Part shown: positions 48,023-58,331 of the stretch, piece by piece
How the letters are laid out: every line of letters begins with the position of its first letter
How positions within the stretch are numbered: position 1 is the first letter of the stretch
Source: Xanthomonas melonis
Lineage (GTDB): Bacteria > Pseudomonadota > Gammaproteobacteria > Xanthomonadales > Xanthomonadaceae
Direction of reading: 5' to 3'
DNA: 64,000 bases
Assembly: GCF_020783655.1 (NCBI RefSeq)
Contig: NZ_JAJGQH010000009.1
Location: 124,001-188,000 of the forward strand
The notes under the pieces: model-generated
What the model was told of the DNA's origin: nothing
Seen by the model: the letters and a program-made list of their open reading frames with translations, nothing else
Database searches by the model: none
Program-made: the position numbers and the translations under genes

Positions 48023-48247
48023 ATGAAGCTCGATCCTTCCATTCCCTTCCTGATGTCGCTGCTGGCCATGGTGCTGTGCACCGCCACTGCCGTCGTCGCG
48101 TTGGTGTTCGGCCAGGTGCACGTGCTGGCGACTTCGTGGACCTTCTATGCGGTGATGGGCACGGCCCTGATCACCCTGGTCGCGTCGTACCACGCACTCG
48201 GCAAGCCGCTGAGCGCCGAAGAGCGCGTGGGCTTCCGCAACCCCTGA
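48023..48247 (+). CDS. Small two-helix membrane protein
   Basis: A 74-residue protein with two hydrophobic helices (FLMSLLAMVLCTATAVVALVF and TFYAVMGTALITLVASY) and a short polar tail ending in RVGFRNP. No family is recognised. The ATG at 48023 follows a GGAACCCCCGG stretch, a mediocre ribosome site. Confidence 0.6.
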   Translation: MKLDPSIPFLMSLLAMVLCTATAVVALVFGQVHVLATSWTFYAVMGTALITLVASYHALGKPLSAEERVGFRNP

Positions 48248-48690
48248 TCGCGGTCTGTCCAGGCAGGCGCGCGCCGCCTGCCCGTGCAGCCCACGAGGCT
48301 GCAAGTTTCACTGACCATGCCCCTGCCGCTCCTGGCCGCGCAGCGCCGACAGGCATCTTGCCCGTTCAAGGACATCCAGCCCGATGACCTGTGGCTGGCG
48401 GCCGGCGGAACACGACAGCGCCAGGCGGTCGCATGCGCCGCCGGTTTCGGCAGGTGGCCTCCCCCGCGGCATCCGTATCAACTGCCCCGTCAGCCGATCC
48501 ACCGCCACGTGGAGCGGGTGCACCCGGGCAGGAAATGGGCGGCCGGGTGCGCCGCCTGGCCGGTAACGCTCATGCAGCGCCCCATTCGTCGCGCACCCAT
48601 CACCCCGCACCGCCGCAGATTCATCGACGCCCGTGTAAGCTGTTGATCCTGCTTCGCATTCCAATGGCTGCCTGCCGTGGCCAATCGTCG
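48248..48690. other. Intergenic stretch upstream of dusA, nothing recognised
   Basis: GC-rich DNA carrying only shadow-like Arg/Pro-rich frames on both strands. No tRNA, repeat family or strong hairpin was identified. Confidence 0.5.
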
Positions 48691-49695
<1,005 letters not shown>

Positions 49696-49874
49696 ATGGC
49701 CCGCGGCTTGCATTAGTTCGCCCGGCAAGGGATCCGCTGGCCGTTCTGGTCAGGACGAGGGGATCGATAGGCACGATACCGCGTTCATTTGGCTGAATGG
49801 CGTTAACACCGTGCTAAAAAGTTCAGATCGGATTCACTCCACAAAATCAAGAATTTGGCTCGATTCTGGTACCG

Positions 49875-49896
49875 GGCAACAGTGTGATACGTTGCC
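49875..49896. promoter_or_regulatory. Inverted repeat upstream of the phoPQ operon
   Basis: GGCAAC at 49875-49880 and GTTGCC at 49891-49896 form a perfect dyad with a ten-base spacer in an AT-richer stretch about 50 bases before the first gene of the phoPQ set. A second short dyad, TGTTC/GAACA, lies at 49915-49926. Either could be a regulator site. Confidence 0.35.
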
Positions 49897-49944
49897 GATT
49901 TCACGAATTTTGAATGTTCCTGAACAACCCGCTAGGATTCAGCT

Positions 49945-50310
49945 GTGACCTATTCCGCCTGCCGCGCTCGCTACACCGCCCTGGTCGCCCTCTGGGTCGC
50001 CATGGCCGCGCCGTCGGCGTGGGGGCAGGGCTATCCGCCAATGGGCCAGGGCGGGCGCGAGGCCATGCCGGCCTCGGCGCGCGGCAGCAGCCGGACCTTG
50101 TCGGACACCATCCGGCATGTGCAGCGCTCCACCGGTGGACAGATCCTGGGTGCCGAACGCGTGCCGTTCGACGGCGGCAATCTCAACCGGGTCAAGTACA
50201 TGAAGGATGGGCGCGTGCACACGGTGTACGAGTCGGAACAACAGAGCCAGGCCCAGCCGTCGCGCATGCCGCCGCCCTCCGACACGCCACCACGCGACGA
50301 TAACCACTGA
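49945..50310 (+). CDS. Small exported protein upstream of phoP
   Basis: A 121-residue protein from GTG 49945 with AGGA ahead of it. The signal peptide is cleaved near PSAWGQG. The mature region contains SDTIRHVQRSTGGQILGAERV and NLNRVKYMKDGRVHTVY, reminiscent of a PepSY-like fold, and ends in a Pro/Gln/Asp-rich tail. It precedes phoP by 72 bases. Its location suggests a periplasmic modulator or target of PhoQ, which is inference. Confidence 0.72.
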   Translation: MTYSACRARYTALVALWVAMAAPSAWGQGYPPMGQGGREAMPASARGSSRTLSDTIRHVQRSTGGQILGAERVPFDGGNLNRVKYMKDGRVHTVYESEQQSQAQPSRMPPPSDTPPRDDNH

Positions 50311-50382
50311 GCGTGGATAGTTAGGCGTTCAGTCTCATAAATTCCCCCGGCCGCTGGCCGCCAACGTAACTAGGGAGAGTGC

Positions 50383-51066
50383 ATGCGTATTCTTTTGGTC
50401 GAAGACGAAGCTCCGCTGCGCGAGACCCTTGCCGCGCGCCTGAAGCGTGAAGGCTTTGCTGTCGACGCCGCACAGGACGGCGAAGAAGGCCTGTACATGG
50501 GACGCGAGGTGCCGTTCGACGTCGGCATCATCGATCTGGGCCTGCCCAAGATGTCGGGCATGGAGTTGATCAAGGCGTTGCGCGACGAAGGCAAGAAATT
50601 CCCGGTGCTGATCCTCACGGCGCGCTCGAGCTGGCAGGACAAGGTCGAAGGCCTCAAGCAGGGCGCCGACGATTACCTGGTCAAGCCCTTCCACGTCGAG
50701 GAACTACTGGCTCGGGTCAATGCACTGCTGCGCCGTGCCGCTGGCTGGAGCAAGCCGACGCTGGAATGCGGGCCGGTGGCGTTGGATCTGGCTGCACAGA
50801 CGGTCAGCGTCAATGGCGCCAATGTCGATCTGACCAGCTATGAGTACAAGGTGCTGGAGTATCTGATGATGCATGCCGGCGAACTGGTCTCCAAGGCCGA
50901 CCTGACCGAGCACATCTACCAGCAGGATTTCGATCGCGATTCCAATGTGCTGGAAGTGTTCATCGGGCGTCTGCGCAAGAAGCTCGACCCCGATGGCGAG
51001 TTGAAGCCCATCGAGACCGTACGCGGCCGCGGCTATCGCTTCGCCATCCCGCGCACCGAAGGCTGA
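50383..51066 (+). CDS. phoP: OmpR-family response regulator
   Basis: A 227-residue regulator with a receiver domain (acidic VEDE at 6-9, phospho-acceptor D51 in IIDLGLPK, Thr in ILTARSS, Lys in YLVKPFH) and a C-terminal winged helix (EVFIGRLRKKL, ETVRGRGYRFA). It matches PhoP, which in Xanthomonas responds to divalent cations and controls virulence and envelope genes. The cognate sensor follows after 31 bases. Confidence 0.88.
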   Translation: MRILLVEDEAPLRETLAARLKREGFAVDAAQDGEEGLYMGREVPFDVGIIDLGLPKMSGMELIKALRDEGKKFPVLILTARSSWQDKVEGLKQGADDYLVKPFHVEELLARVNALLRRAAGWSKPTLECGPVALDLAAQTVSVNGANVDLTSYEYKVLEYLMMHAGELVSKADLTEHIYQQDFDRDSNVLEVFIGRLRKKLDPDGELKPIETVRGRGYRFAIPRTEG

Positions 51067-51097
51067 GCCTGCGCAGCGGCAAGCAGGAAGACCTTAG

Positions 51098-52513
51098 GTG
51101 TCGGTGCGCTCCAAGTGGTACAAACGCTGGCGGCCGCGCTCCCTGCAGGCGCGTCAGCTGCTGGCCGCCAGCCTCAGCCTGGTGGCTTTCCTGGCGCTGG
51201 CCGGCTATGCGCTGGATGTGGCATTCGCCGACACGGCCGAGCGCAATCTGCGCGAACGGCTGAAGAACTACGCCTCCGCCTACGCGGCCAATATCGATTT
51301 CGTTCGCGACGGCTCGCTGTATATCGGCGGGCAGCCGCCCGATCCGCGCTTCGATGTACCTGGTGGCGGGCTGTATGTCGAGGTGGTGCGCCCGGACGAG
51401 AGCTGGACCTCGATGTCGGCCGAGGGGCCCAACATTCCGCACGGTCGCATGCTCGAACCGCGCCAGGAAGAGTTCATCGGCCCGTTGGAGATGACCCAGA
51501 TCGACGGCAGCGTCGGGCAGGTCTACCGCTACGGGCTGGGAGTGAGTTACGTCGAGCGCGAGCATGGCGGCGAGATTCCGTACACCATCTACGTGATGGA
51601 AGATGCGCGCTCGATGGGTGCGCAGCTGCGTGTGTTCCGCGGCGCGGTCTGGTTCTACCTCGGTAGCGCCGGCGTGGTGCTGCTGGTGTTGCAGGCTTTC
51701 ATCCTGCAATGGAGCCTGCGTCCGTTGCGGCGGGTGATCAACGAGTTGACCAAGGTGCAGCGCGGTGAAATCCAGCGCATGAGCGAGCAGCATCCGCGCG
51801 AACTGGAGCCGCTGACCGAAAGCATCAACGCCTTCATCGAAAGCGAGCGCGATAATCTGGATCGTCAGCGCAATACGCTGGCCGACCTCGCGCACAGCCT
51901 CAAGACGCCGATCGCGGTGTTGCGCACACAGCTGGACAGCGGCGCCTCCGAGCGCGATCTGCATGAGGAGATGGACGTGCAGCTGCGTCGCATGAACGAT
52001 CTGGTGTCGTATCAGCTGGCGCGCGCCGCCTCCAGCGGCCACAAGCTGTTCGCCGCCCCGTTGCCGATCGAGCCCACCGCCGAAGAGATCGTGCGCGGGC
52101 TGGAGAAGGTGTATTCGGCCAAGGGCGTGCTGTGCGAATTCGATATCTCTGCGGAGGCGCGCTTCCACGGCGAACCGGGCGACCTGCAGGAGTTGCTCGG
52201 CAACCTGCTGGAGAATGGCTTCAAGTGGGCACGCAGCCGGGTGCTGCTGACCGCCCAGCCGGGCCCCACCACCGGAAGCCGGCGTGCCGGCCTGATCCTG
52301 TCGGTGGAAGACGATGGGCCCGGCATCGCGCCGGAGGACGTGGCCAAGATCCTGCAGCGCGGGGTGCGCGGCGATGAGCGCGTGCATGGGCATGGCATCG
52401 GCATGTCGATCGTGCAGGACCTGATCAAGGCCTATCGCGGCGAACTGCAGGTGGTGCGCTCGCAGGAACTGGGCGGCGCGCGTTTCGATGTGACCCTGCC
52501 GCCGGGACTGTGA
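51098..52513 (+). CDS. phoQ: Sensor histidine kinase
   Basis: A 471-residue sensor from GTG 51098. A first membrane helix (around SLVAFLALAGYALDVAF) is followed by a periplasmic sensor region of about 140 residues, a second helix near residues 187-207 and a HAMP linker. The H-box is DLAHSLKTPIAVLR with H266, the N-box LLGNLLENGFKWA, and the G-boxes DDGPGI and GHGIGMSIV. Its position next to phoP and the acidic periplasmic domain fit a PhoQ-type sensor of cations or antimicrobial peptides. Confidence 0.88.
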   Translation: MSVRSKWYKRWRPRSLQARQLLAASLSLVAFLALAGYALDVAFADTAERNLRERLKNYASAYAANIDFVRDGSLYIGGQPPDPRFDVPGGGLYVEVVRPDESWTSMSAEGPNIPHGRMLEPRQEEFIGPLEMTQIDGSVGQVYRYGLGVSYVEREHGGEIPYTIYVMEDARSMGAQLRVFRGAVWFYLGSAGVVLLVLQAFILQWSLRPLRRVINELTKVQRGEIQRMSEQHPRELEPLTESINAFIESERDNLDRQRNTLADLAHSLKTPIAVLRTQLDSGASERDLHEEMDVQLRRMNDLVSYQLARAASSGHKLFAAPLPIEPTAEEIVRGLEKVYSAKGVLCEFDISAEARFHGEPGDLQELLGNLLENGFKWARSRVLLTAQPGPTTGSRRAGLILSVEDDGPGIAPEDVAKILQRGVRGDERVHGHGIGMSIVQDLIKAYRGELQVVRSQELGGARFDVTLPPGL

Positions 52514-52624
52514 CGGCCGGCGCAGCCGGATGAACTCTTCGGCAACGGTGCCTGGTGCCCGGACAACCGTTTAACGCCTCGTGCGTTGGCTTGACCATAC
52601 TTGTCCGATCTGCAGGCAGTTGCG

Positions 52625-54217
52625 ATGGAGAACCGCATGTTCGAGTGCGTGGGACGGGCGCCTGGCACGGAGACGCGCTACGCAGTGATACGGCGCTGGA
52701 GCGCCGCATTGCTGCTTGCCGGCTGCGCAGGTGCAACGGTGGGCCGCGCCGCCGAAGCGCCGGTGACGGCAACGCAGACGCGCTGGCTGCAGCGTGCCAC
52801 CTATGGCGTGGACGCCGAGAGCGCCAGCCAGCTGCAGCGCCTCGGTCGCGCGCGCTATGCCGCAGCGCTGCTGCAGCCCAGCGACGATGCGGTGTTACCG
52901 GAGCCGGTGCGTGCGCAATTGCAGCGTTTCGATGCGCTGCACACGCCGCTGGTCGCCTTGCTGACCCAGTACGAGGCCGACAAGCTGCGACTGCAGGCCA
53001 TGCCCGACGGCGACGAGAAGACGGCTCTGCGCAAGGAGTGGCAGGCGCGTGGCGGACAGATGCTCAGCCAGGCCCGTCAGGCCCAGTTGCTGCGTGCGGT
53101 GTACGCGCCGGATCAGTTGCGTGAGCAGCTGGTGTGGTTCTGGCTCAATCACTTCAGCGTGTATGCCAACAAAGGGCGCGTGAAGTGGATGGCAGCCGAC
53201 TTCATGGAGAACGCGATTCGTCCCAACGCCACCGGTCGGTTCGCCGATCTGGTGATGGCGACGCTGCAAAGCCCGGCGATGCTGGAGTATCTGGACAATG
53301 CCAAGAATGCCAAGGGCAAGGTCAACGAGAACTACGCGCGCGAACTGATGGAACTGCACACGCTCGGTGTGCACGGCGGCTACACGCAGCAGGACGTGCA
53401 GCAGCTGGCGCTGATACTCACCGGTGCCGGCCTGGTCCCGATCAAGGCAGACGGTGCGCCGCCATTGTCGGCGACCAGGCCCGGCCAGCCGGCGGTCGTG
53501 CGCAGGGGCTTGTTCGAATTCAATCCTGCCCGCCACCAGCCTGGTGACAAGCGCTTGCTCGGCCAGCGCGTCGCCGCAGGTGGGCTGGATGAGATCGAAC
53601 AGGCGGTGCACCTGCTGGTGCGCCAGCCGGCGTGCGCGCGTTTCGTGTCGCAGCGCCTGGCGGAGTATTTCGTGAGCGATACGCCGCCGCCTGCCCTGGT
53701 CGCGCGCATGGCCGACAGTTTCCAGCGCAGCGACGGTGATATCGCCGCAGTGATGCAGGCCATGCTGGCCTCTGCTGAATTCGTCCAGGCGCAACCACGC
53801 AAGTTCAAGGATCCCAATCGTTTCGTGGTGTCGGCGATGCGGCTGGCCTACGACGGTCAGCCGGTGATCAATGCCGGCCCGATGGTCAGTTGGGTACAGC
53901 AACTGGGCGAGCCGCTGTTCGGACGCATCACCCCGGATGGATGGTCGCTGCAATCGCAGGCGTGGACCAGCTCGGGACAACTGGCACGCCGGTTCGAAGT
54001 GGCGCGCGCGCTGGGCAGTGGGCCCAAACAGCTGTTCAGACGCGACGGCGACACCACTACGCCACTGCCCCCACTGATGCAGATCGAGATGCGTGCGTCG
54101 TATCGCTGGTTGGCGCCATCGCTGTCGGCGGGCACGCGCCAGGCACTGCAGCAGGCGCGCTCGCCGGCGGAATGGAATGGCTTTCTATTGTCTTCTCCGG
54201 ATTTCAATTACCGCTGA
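52625..54217 (+). CDS. DUF1800 family exported protein
   Basis: A roughly 530-residue protein of the DUF1800 family. Characteristic phrases are LRRATYG-like WLQRATYGVD, REQLVWFWLNHFSVY, NYARELMELHTLGVHGGYTQ and FEFNPARHQPGDK. The N-terminus has a hydrophobic segment (WSAALLLAGCAGATVGRA) that may be a signal or lipoprotein leader. The start codon is uncertain (ATG 52625 or 52637). It forms a fixed pair with the DUF1501 gene downstream, common in bacteria; the pair's function is unknown. Confidence 0.85.
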   Translation: MENRMFECVGRAPGTETRYAVIRRWSAALLLAGCAGATVGRAAEAPVTATQTRWLQRATYGVDAESASQLQRLGRARYAAALLQPSDDAVLPEPVRAQLQRFDALHTPLVALLTQYEADKLRLQAMPDGDEKTALRKEWQARGGQMLSQARQAQLLRAVYAPDQLREQLVWFWLNHFSVYANKGRVKWMAADFMENAIRPNATGRFADLVMATLQSPAMLEYLDNAKNAKGKVNENYARELMELHTLGVHGGYTQQDVQQLALILTGAGLVPIKADGAPPLSATRPGQPAVVRRGLFEFNPARHQPGDKRLLGQRVAAGGLDEIEQAVHLLVRQPACARFVSQRLAEYFVSDTPPPALVARMADSFQRSDGDIAAVMQAMLASAEFVQAQPRKFKDPNRFVVSAMRLAYDGQPVINAGPMVSWVQQLGEPLFGRITPDGWSLQSQAWTSSGQLARRFEVARALGSGPKQLFRRDGDTTTPLPPLMQIEMRASYRWLAPSLSAGTRQALQQARSPAEWNGFLLSSPDFNYR

Positions 54218-54258
54218 TGCACCGCATGCGGTGCGGTCACCGTCGCAGGAGGACATCC

Positions 54259-55443
54259 ATGCAACGTCGTCAATTTCTACTCGCCTCTGCCGCCGCTGCG
54301 AGCCTGCCCTGGGCCGGCCGTCTGTTCGCCGCACCACGCGACAGCGCCCGCTTGCTGGTGGTGTTCCTGCGCGGTGGCTACGACAGCAACAATCTGCTGG
54401 TCCCTTATGGCAGCGACTTCTATTACCAATCGCGGCCCACGCTGGCGATCGCGCGGCCGGATCCGGCCAACGCCAGCAGCGCCATCGCACTGGATGCGCA
54501 GTGGGGATTGAACCCGGTGATGCGCGAGGCCTTGCTGCCATTGTGGCAGCGCGGGCAGCTGGCCTTCGTGCCGTTTGCCGGCACCGACGACACCTCGCGT
54601 AGCCATTTCGAAACCCAGGACGACATCGAATCCGGCCAGGCCGGCAAACACCGCGACTACCGGTCCGGCTTCATGGCGCGGTTGTCGGGCGTGCTCAGCG
54701 CGGTGCCGGCGATCGCCTTCACCGATTCGCTGCCACTGACCTTCCAGGGCGGCGGCGATCTGCCCAATGTTTCGTTGCGGGGAATCGGCAAGGGCGGGCT
54801 GGATGCGCGGCAGGCGCAGATCCTGGCGCAGATGTACGAGGCCACACCGTTGGCCGCCGCCGCGCGCGACGGCCTGGCCTTGCGTCAGCAGGTCACCGCG
54901 CAGCTGCGCGAGGAGATGGAGCAGGCCGGCCGTGGCGCCGCCAGCGCGCGGACATTTGCCGATGAAACCCGACGCATGGCGAGTCTGATGCGCGAGCGTT
55001 ATCGCCTGGGATTCGTCGATGTCGGCGGTTGGGATACGCATGCCAACCAGGGCAGCGTGACGGGCGGGCTGGCCAACAACCTGCGCAACCTCAGCGAGGG
55101 ACTGGCGGCATACGCCGACGCCCTGGGGCCGGCCTGGAACGAGACCGTGGTGGTCGTCATTTCCGAGTTCGGCCGCACCTTCCGCGAGAACGGCAGCAAG
55201 GGCACCGACCATGGCCACGGCACCGCGTACTGGGTGTTGGGCGGTCGCGTGCGCGGCGGTCGCATCGCCGGCGAGCAGGTCGCGGTCGAACAGGCGCAGC
55301 TGCTGCAGAACCGCGACTATCCGGTGCTGACCAACTACCGCAGCCTGTTCGGTGGCGTGCTGCAGCGGCTGTGGGGGCTGTCGCCGGCGCAGCTGGAGCG
55401 CGTGTTTCCGGGGGCCGCGCCGCGGGATCTTGGCTTGGTGTAA
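54259..55443 (+). CDS. DUF1501 family exported protein (likely Tat substrate)
   Basis: A 394-residue protein with a twin-arginine leader (RRQFLLASAAAASL) and an alkaline-phosphatase/sulfatase-like fold. Visible elements are VVFLRGGYDSNNLLVPY, SHFETQDDIESG, VGGWDTHANQG and VVVISEFGRTF followed by GTDHGHGTAYWVLG, which carries likely metal-binding Asp/His. It starts 41 bases after the DUF1800 gene behind AGGAGGA. The Tat signal implies folding with cofactor before export. Confidence 0.87.
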   Translation: MQRRQFLLASAAAASLPWAGRLFAAPRDSARLLVVFLRGGYDSNNLLVPYGSDFYYQSRPTLAIARPDPANASSAIALDAQWGLNPVMREALLPLWQRGQLAFVPFAGTDDTSRSHFETQDDIESGQAGKHRDYRSGFMARLSGVLSAVPAIAFTDSLPLTFQGGGDLPNVSLRGIGKGGLDARQAQILAQMYEATPLAAAARDGLALRQQVTAQLREEMEQAGRGAASARTFADETRRMASLMRERYRLGFVDVGGWDTHANQGSVTGGLANNLRNLSEGLAAYADALGPAWNETVVVVISEFGRTFRENGSKGTDHGHGTAYWVLGGRVRGGRIAGEQVAVEQAQLLQNRDYPVLTNYRSLFGGVLQRLWGLSPAQLERVFPGAAPRDLGLV

Positions 55444-55465
55444 ACGATGTAATCGCGCGGCGATC

Positions 55466-56221
55466 TCACATCGATGGGCGCGAGGCGAACGGCGATGGTC
55501 CGTACAGCCGCACCAGATGCGCGGCCACAGCCGGCATCACCCGTTGCAGGACCTGCGGTGCGGAGAAGTGATACTCGCTGACCACTGCGAAGAATTCCTC
55601 CGGCGCTTCGGCGGCGTAAGGGTCGATCTCGGTCTCTTCGCCGGCATCCACGCAACGGCAGAACGCATCGTAGGCGTGCTGGAAGTCGCGTGCCCAATGG
55701 CGCTGTGCCTCGCGCGGCAGTGGTGGTGTGCCGTCGAGTGCACCATCCAGGGCATCGAGCTTGTGCGCCATCTCATGCACGATCACATTGAAGCCGGCAT
55801 GCGGATCGCGCAGATCGGCCTGCACATCAGCCCAGCTGACGATCAGTGGACCTTGTTCCCAGGCCTCGCCGATCAATGTGTCGTCCCAGGCGTGCATGAC
55901 CCCGGCCGCATCCACGTGGGTGCGCTGCACGCGGAAGGCGTGCGGATAGACGATCAGCTGCGACCAGCCGCGCCAACCGGCCGCGCCGATGTCCAGCAAG
56001 GGCAGGCAACAGGTGGCCGCCAGCAACACGTCATCCTGCGGTTGCAGTTGCAGCCCATCGACCGGCGAAATGGTCTTCTGGTGCAGGAACTGCGCGGTCA
56101 GCGCGCGCAGGCGCTGTTGACGCTCAGGATCCAGCGCGGCAACCCAGGGGCAGCCGGCGCAGACCGGCTGCCAGGCTGCATCCGGAATCTCGCGAGGCTG
56201 CCGGCGTAGCCAGCGCGTCAA
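55466..56221 (-). CDS. mtfA: Zinc metallopeptidase, MtfA/M90-like
   Basis: A 251-residue protein with the zinc motif VIVHEMAHKLD and a further acidic ligand region in EFFAVVSEYHF, as in MtfA. E. coli MtfA is an aminopeptidase that inactivates the Mlc repressor. The upstream gene's stop is nine bases before this frame's TTG start, and the true start may be slightly different. It is convergent with the DUF1501 gene. Confidence 0.85.
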   Translation of the reverse strand: MTRWLRRQPREIPDAAWQPVCAGCPWVAALDPERQQRLRALTAQFLHQKTISPVDGLQLQPQDDVLLAATCCLPLLDIGAAGWRGWSQLIVYPHAFRVQRTHVDAAGVMHAWDDTLIGEAWEQGPLIVSWADVQADLRDPHAGFNVIVHEMAHKLDALDGALDGTPPLPREAQRHWARDFQHAYDAFCRCVDAGEETEIDPYAAEAPEEFFAVVSEYHFSAPQVLQRVMPAVAAHLVRLYGPSPFASRPSM

Positions 56222-56229
56222 CCACTGGA

Positions 56230-56502
56230 TCAGCGGAACATGCCCGGCAGAAAGCTATGCCAGTGCGGCATCATGCGCACGCGCGGGAACAGCCCGTCGG
56301 CATCGCCGCCGCCGCCGTTGGATGGCGCAGGCTTGTGCGGCTGGGGGCGTGCCGGAGTGGCCGGCTCGCCGCGCGGTGTACTGCCGCGGGCGGCCGAGTT
56401 GGCGCTGACGCAGGTGTCGTGATCGCCGTCGGCCAGCTGGTCCGATGCCAGTGCGGCAAGCGGAGCCAACGACAGCAGCAGGCAAACCGTGAGTCGGCGC
56501 AT
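56230..56502 (-). CDS. Small exported protein, unknown
   Basis: A 90-residue protein with a signal peptide (MRRLTVCLLLSLAPLAALAS). The mature part has one cysteine (DHDTCVSAN), a Pro/Lys/Gly-rich middle and a C-terminal MMPHWHSFLPGMFR. No family is recognised. It lies directly upstream of the MtfA-like gene, on the same strand, and is divergent from birA. Confidence 0.6.
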   Translation of the reverse strand: MRRLTVCLLLSLAPLAALASDQLADGDHDTCVSANSAARGSTPRGEPATPARPQPHKPAPSNGGGGDADGLFPRVRMMPHWHSFLPGMFR

Positions 56503-56631
56503 CGTCCACATCCAGGGCAAGCGGCGTGAGTCGCCGATCATAACGCGGTTTTCACTTGCGCACGCAAGCCGCGCTGGGCGGCCGGGAGGGCTTGGCGCAT
56601 ACTTCCGAGCATCGATTTGGGAACCGTTGCC

Positions 56632-57597
56632 GTGGACGACCGCGCGTTGCTGGCCAAACTTGCGAGCGGCCGGCAGTCCGGCGATGCGCTGGCGCGCGAT
56701 GCCGGGATGACACGTGCTGCGGTGTGGAAGCGCATCCAGAACCTGCGCGCGGCCGGCGTGGACATCGACGGTCAGCCCGGTGACGGCTATCGCCTGACTG
56801 CGCCGCTGGACCTGCTGGATGCCGGGCGCATCCGCGCCGCCATGGCCGCCGAGGCGCTGGCACAGCTTGCGTCGCTGGAGGTGGCCTGGAGCCTGGAATC
56901 GACCAATACCACCTTGCTGGCGCGTCCGGCGCCCGCGCAGGGCGTGGAGGTCCTGCTGGCCGAGCGCCAGACCGGCGGGCGCGGCCGTCGCGGCCGCCAG
57001 TGGGCCTCGCCATTGGGCGCGCATCTGTATCTGTCGGTCTCGCGCAGCTTCGGTGGTGGGCTGGGGCAGCTGGCCGGGCTCAGCCTGGCAGTGGGCGTGG
57101 CGGTCGCCGAGGCCTTGCGTGGATGCGGGTTCGCGGAGGTCGGGCTGAAATGGCCCAATGATCTGCTGGCACGCGAGCGCAAGCTGGGCGGCCTGCTCAT
57201 CGAAGGCGGTGGCGAGATGGCCGGCACCGCGCGCGCGGTGATCGGACTGGGATTGAACGTGCATATGCCGCCGGCGGCGGCCGCCATGATCGACCAGCCG
57301 TGGGTGGATCTGGATACCCTGGCCGGCCGCGCGGTGTCGCGCGATGCGGTGGTGGCGGCCGTGCTGTCTGCGCTGTTGCCGGCGCTGGAGCTGTTCGAGG
57401 CGCAGGGACTGGCGGCATTCCTGCCCCGCTATGCGGCCCTGGATGTCCTGCGGGGCCGTGCCGTGCAGGTGGAAGAGGCGGGCGTCCGCCATCACGGCAC
57501 TGCGCTGGGCCTGGCGGCCGACGGCGCGCTGCAGGTGCAATCGGGAACGGCGATGCGCCTGTTCCACTCCGGAGAAGTCAGTGTGAGACCTGCATGA
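56632..57597 (+). CDS. birA: Bifunctional biotin ligase / biotin operon repressor
   Basis: A 321-residue protein. The N-terminal winged helix (GDALARDAGMTRAAVWKRIQ) would repress biotin genes. The catalytic domain has SLESTNTTLL, the biotinyl-adenylate loop GRGRRGRQW, and KWPNDLLARERKLGGLLIE. It attaches biotin to carboxylase subunits. The GTG at 56632 is preferred over TTG 56617. The stop overlaps the coaX start as ATGA. Confidence 0.9.
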   Translation: MDDRALLAKLASGRQSGDALARDAGMTRAAVWKRIQNLRAAGVDIDGQPGDGYRLTAPLDLLDAGRIRAAMAAEALAQLASLEVAWSLESTNTTLLARPAPAQGVEVLLAERQTGGRGRRGRQWASPLGAHLYLSVSRSFGGGLGQLAGLSLAVGVAVAEALRGCGFAEVGLKWPNDLLARERKLGGLLIEGGGEMAGTARAVIGLGLNVHMPPAAAAMIDQPWVDLDTLAGRAVSRDAVVAAVLSALLPALELFEAQGLAAFLPRYAALDVLRGRAVQVEEAGVRHHGTALGLAADGALQVQSGTAMRLFHSGEVSVRPA

Positions 57598-58322
57598 GCG
57601 AATGGTTGTTCGACCTGGGGAATTCGCGGTTCAAGTACGCGCCGCTGCGCGGCGATCGTGCCGGCGAGGTGCAGGCATGGGCGCATGGCGCCGAGGCGAT
57701 GGATGCCGCCGCGCTGTCGGCGCTGCCATCCGGGCGCATCGCGCATGTGGCCAGCGTGGCGGCCCCGGTCCTGACCCAGCGCGTGCTGGGCTGCCTGCAG
57801 GAGCGTTTCGAGCAGGTGCGCATCGTCCGCACCGCAGCCGAATGCGCGGGTATCCGCATCGCCTATGCCGATCCGGGCCGGTTCGGAGTGGACCGTTTTC
57901 TGGCGCTGCTCGGCGCGCGCGGCGACGCGCCGGTGCTGGTGGCAGGGGTGGGCACCGCGCTGACCATCGACGTTCTCGACGCCGACGGGCGGCACCACGG
58001 CGGACGTATCGCTGCCTCGCCCACCACCATGCGCGAAGCGCTGCATGCGCGGGCGGTGCAGTTGCCGGCCAGCGGCGGCACGTATGTCGAGTTGGCCGAC
58101 GCGACCGAGGATGCGCTGGTCTCCGGCTGCGACGGTGCGGCAGTGGCCTTGATCGAGCGCAGCCTGCAACACGCCCAGACCCACCTGGGCAAACCGGTGC
58201 GCTTGCTGCTGCACGGCGGCGGTGCACCGGCGTTGCTGCCATTGCTGCCCGGCGCCAGCCTGCGTGCTGCGCTGGTCCTGGATGGCCTGGCGATCTGGGC
58301 GACCGATTCGTCCTGCACGTAG
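57594..58322 (+). CDS. coaX: Type III pantothenate kinase
   Basis: A 242-residue kinase of the acetate/sugar kinase fold, performing the first step of CoA synthesis from pantothenate. The phosphate-binding motif is DLGNSRFK at residues 7-14, the pantothenate-site segment DRFLALLGAR, and the catalytic region GVGTALTIDVLDADGRHHGGRI. It is coupled to birA and followed nine bases later by the SPOR gene. With panE in the same window, two steps towards CoA are represented. Confidence 0.92.
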   Translation: MSEWLFDLGNSRFKYAPLRGDRAGEVQAWAHGAEAMDAAALSALPSGRIAHVASVAAPVLTQRVLGCLQERFEQVRIVRTAAECAGIRIAYADPGRFGVDRFLALLGARGDAPVLVAGVGTALTIDVLDADGRHHGGRIAASPTTMREALHARAVQLPASGGTYVELADATEDALVSGCDGAAVALIERSLQHAQTHLGKPVRLLLHGGGAPALLPLLPGASLRAALVLDGLAIWATDSSCT

Positions 58323-58331
58323 AATCCGGGC

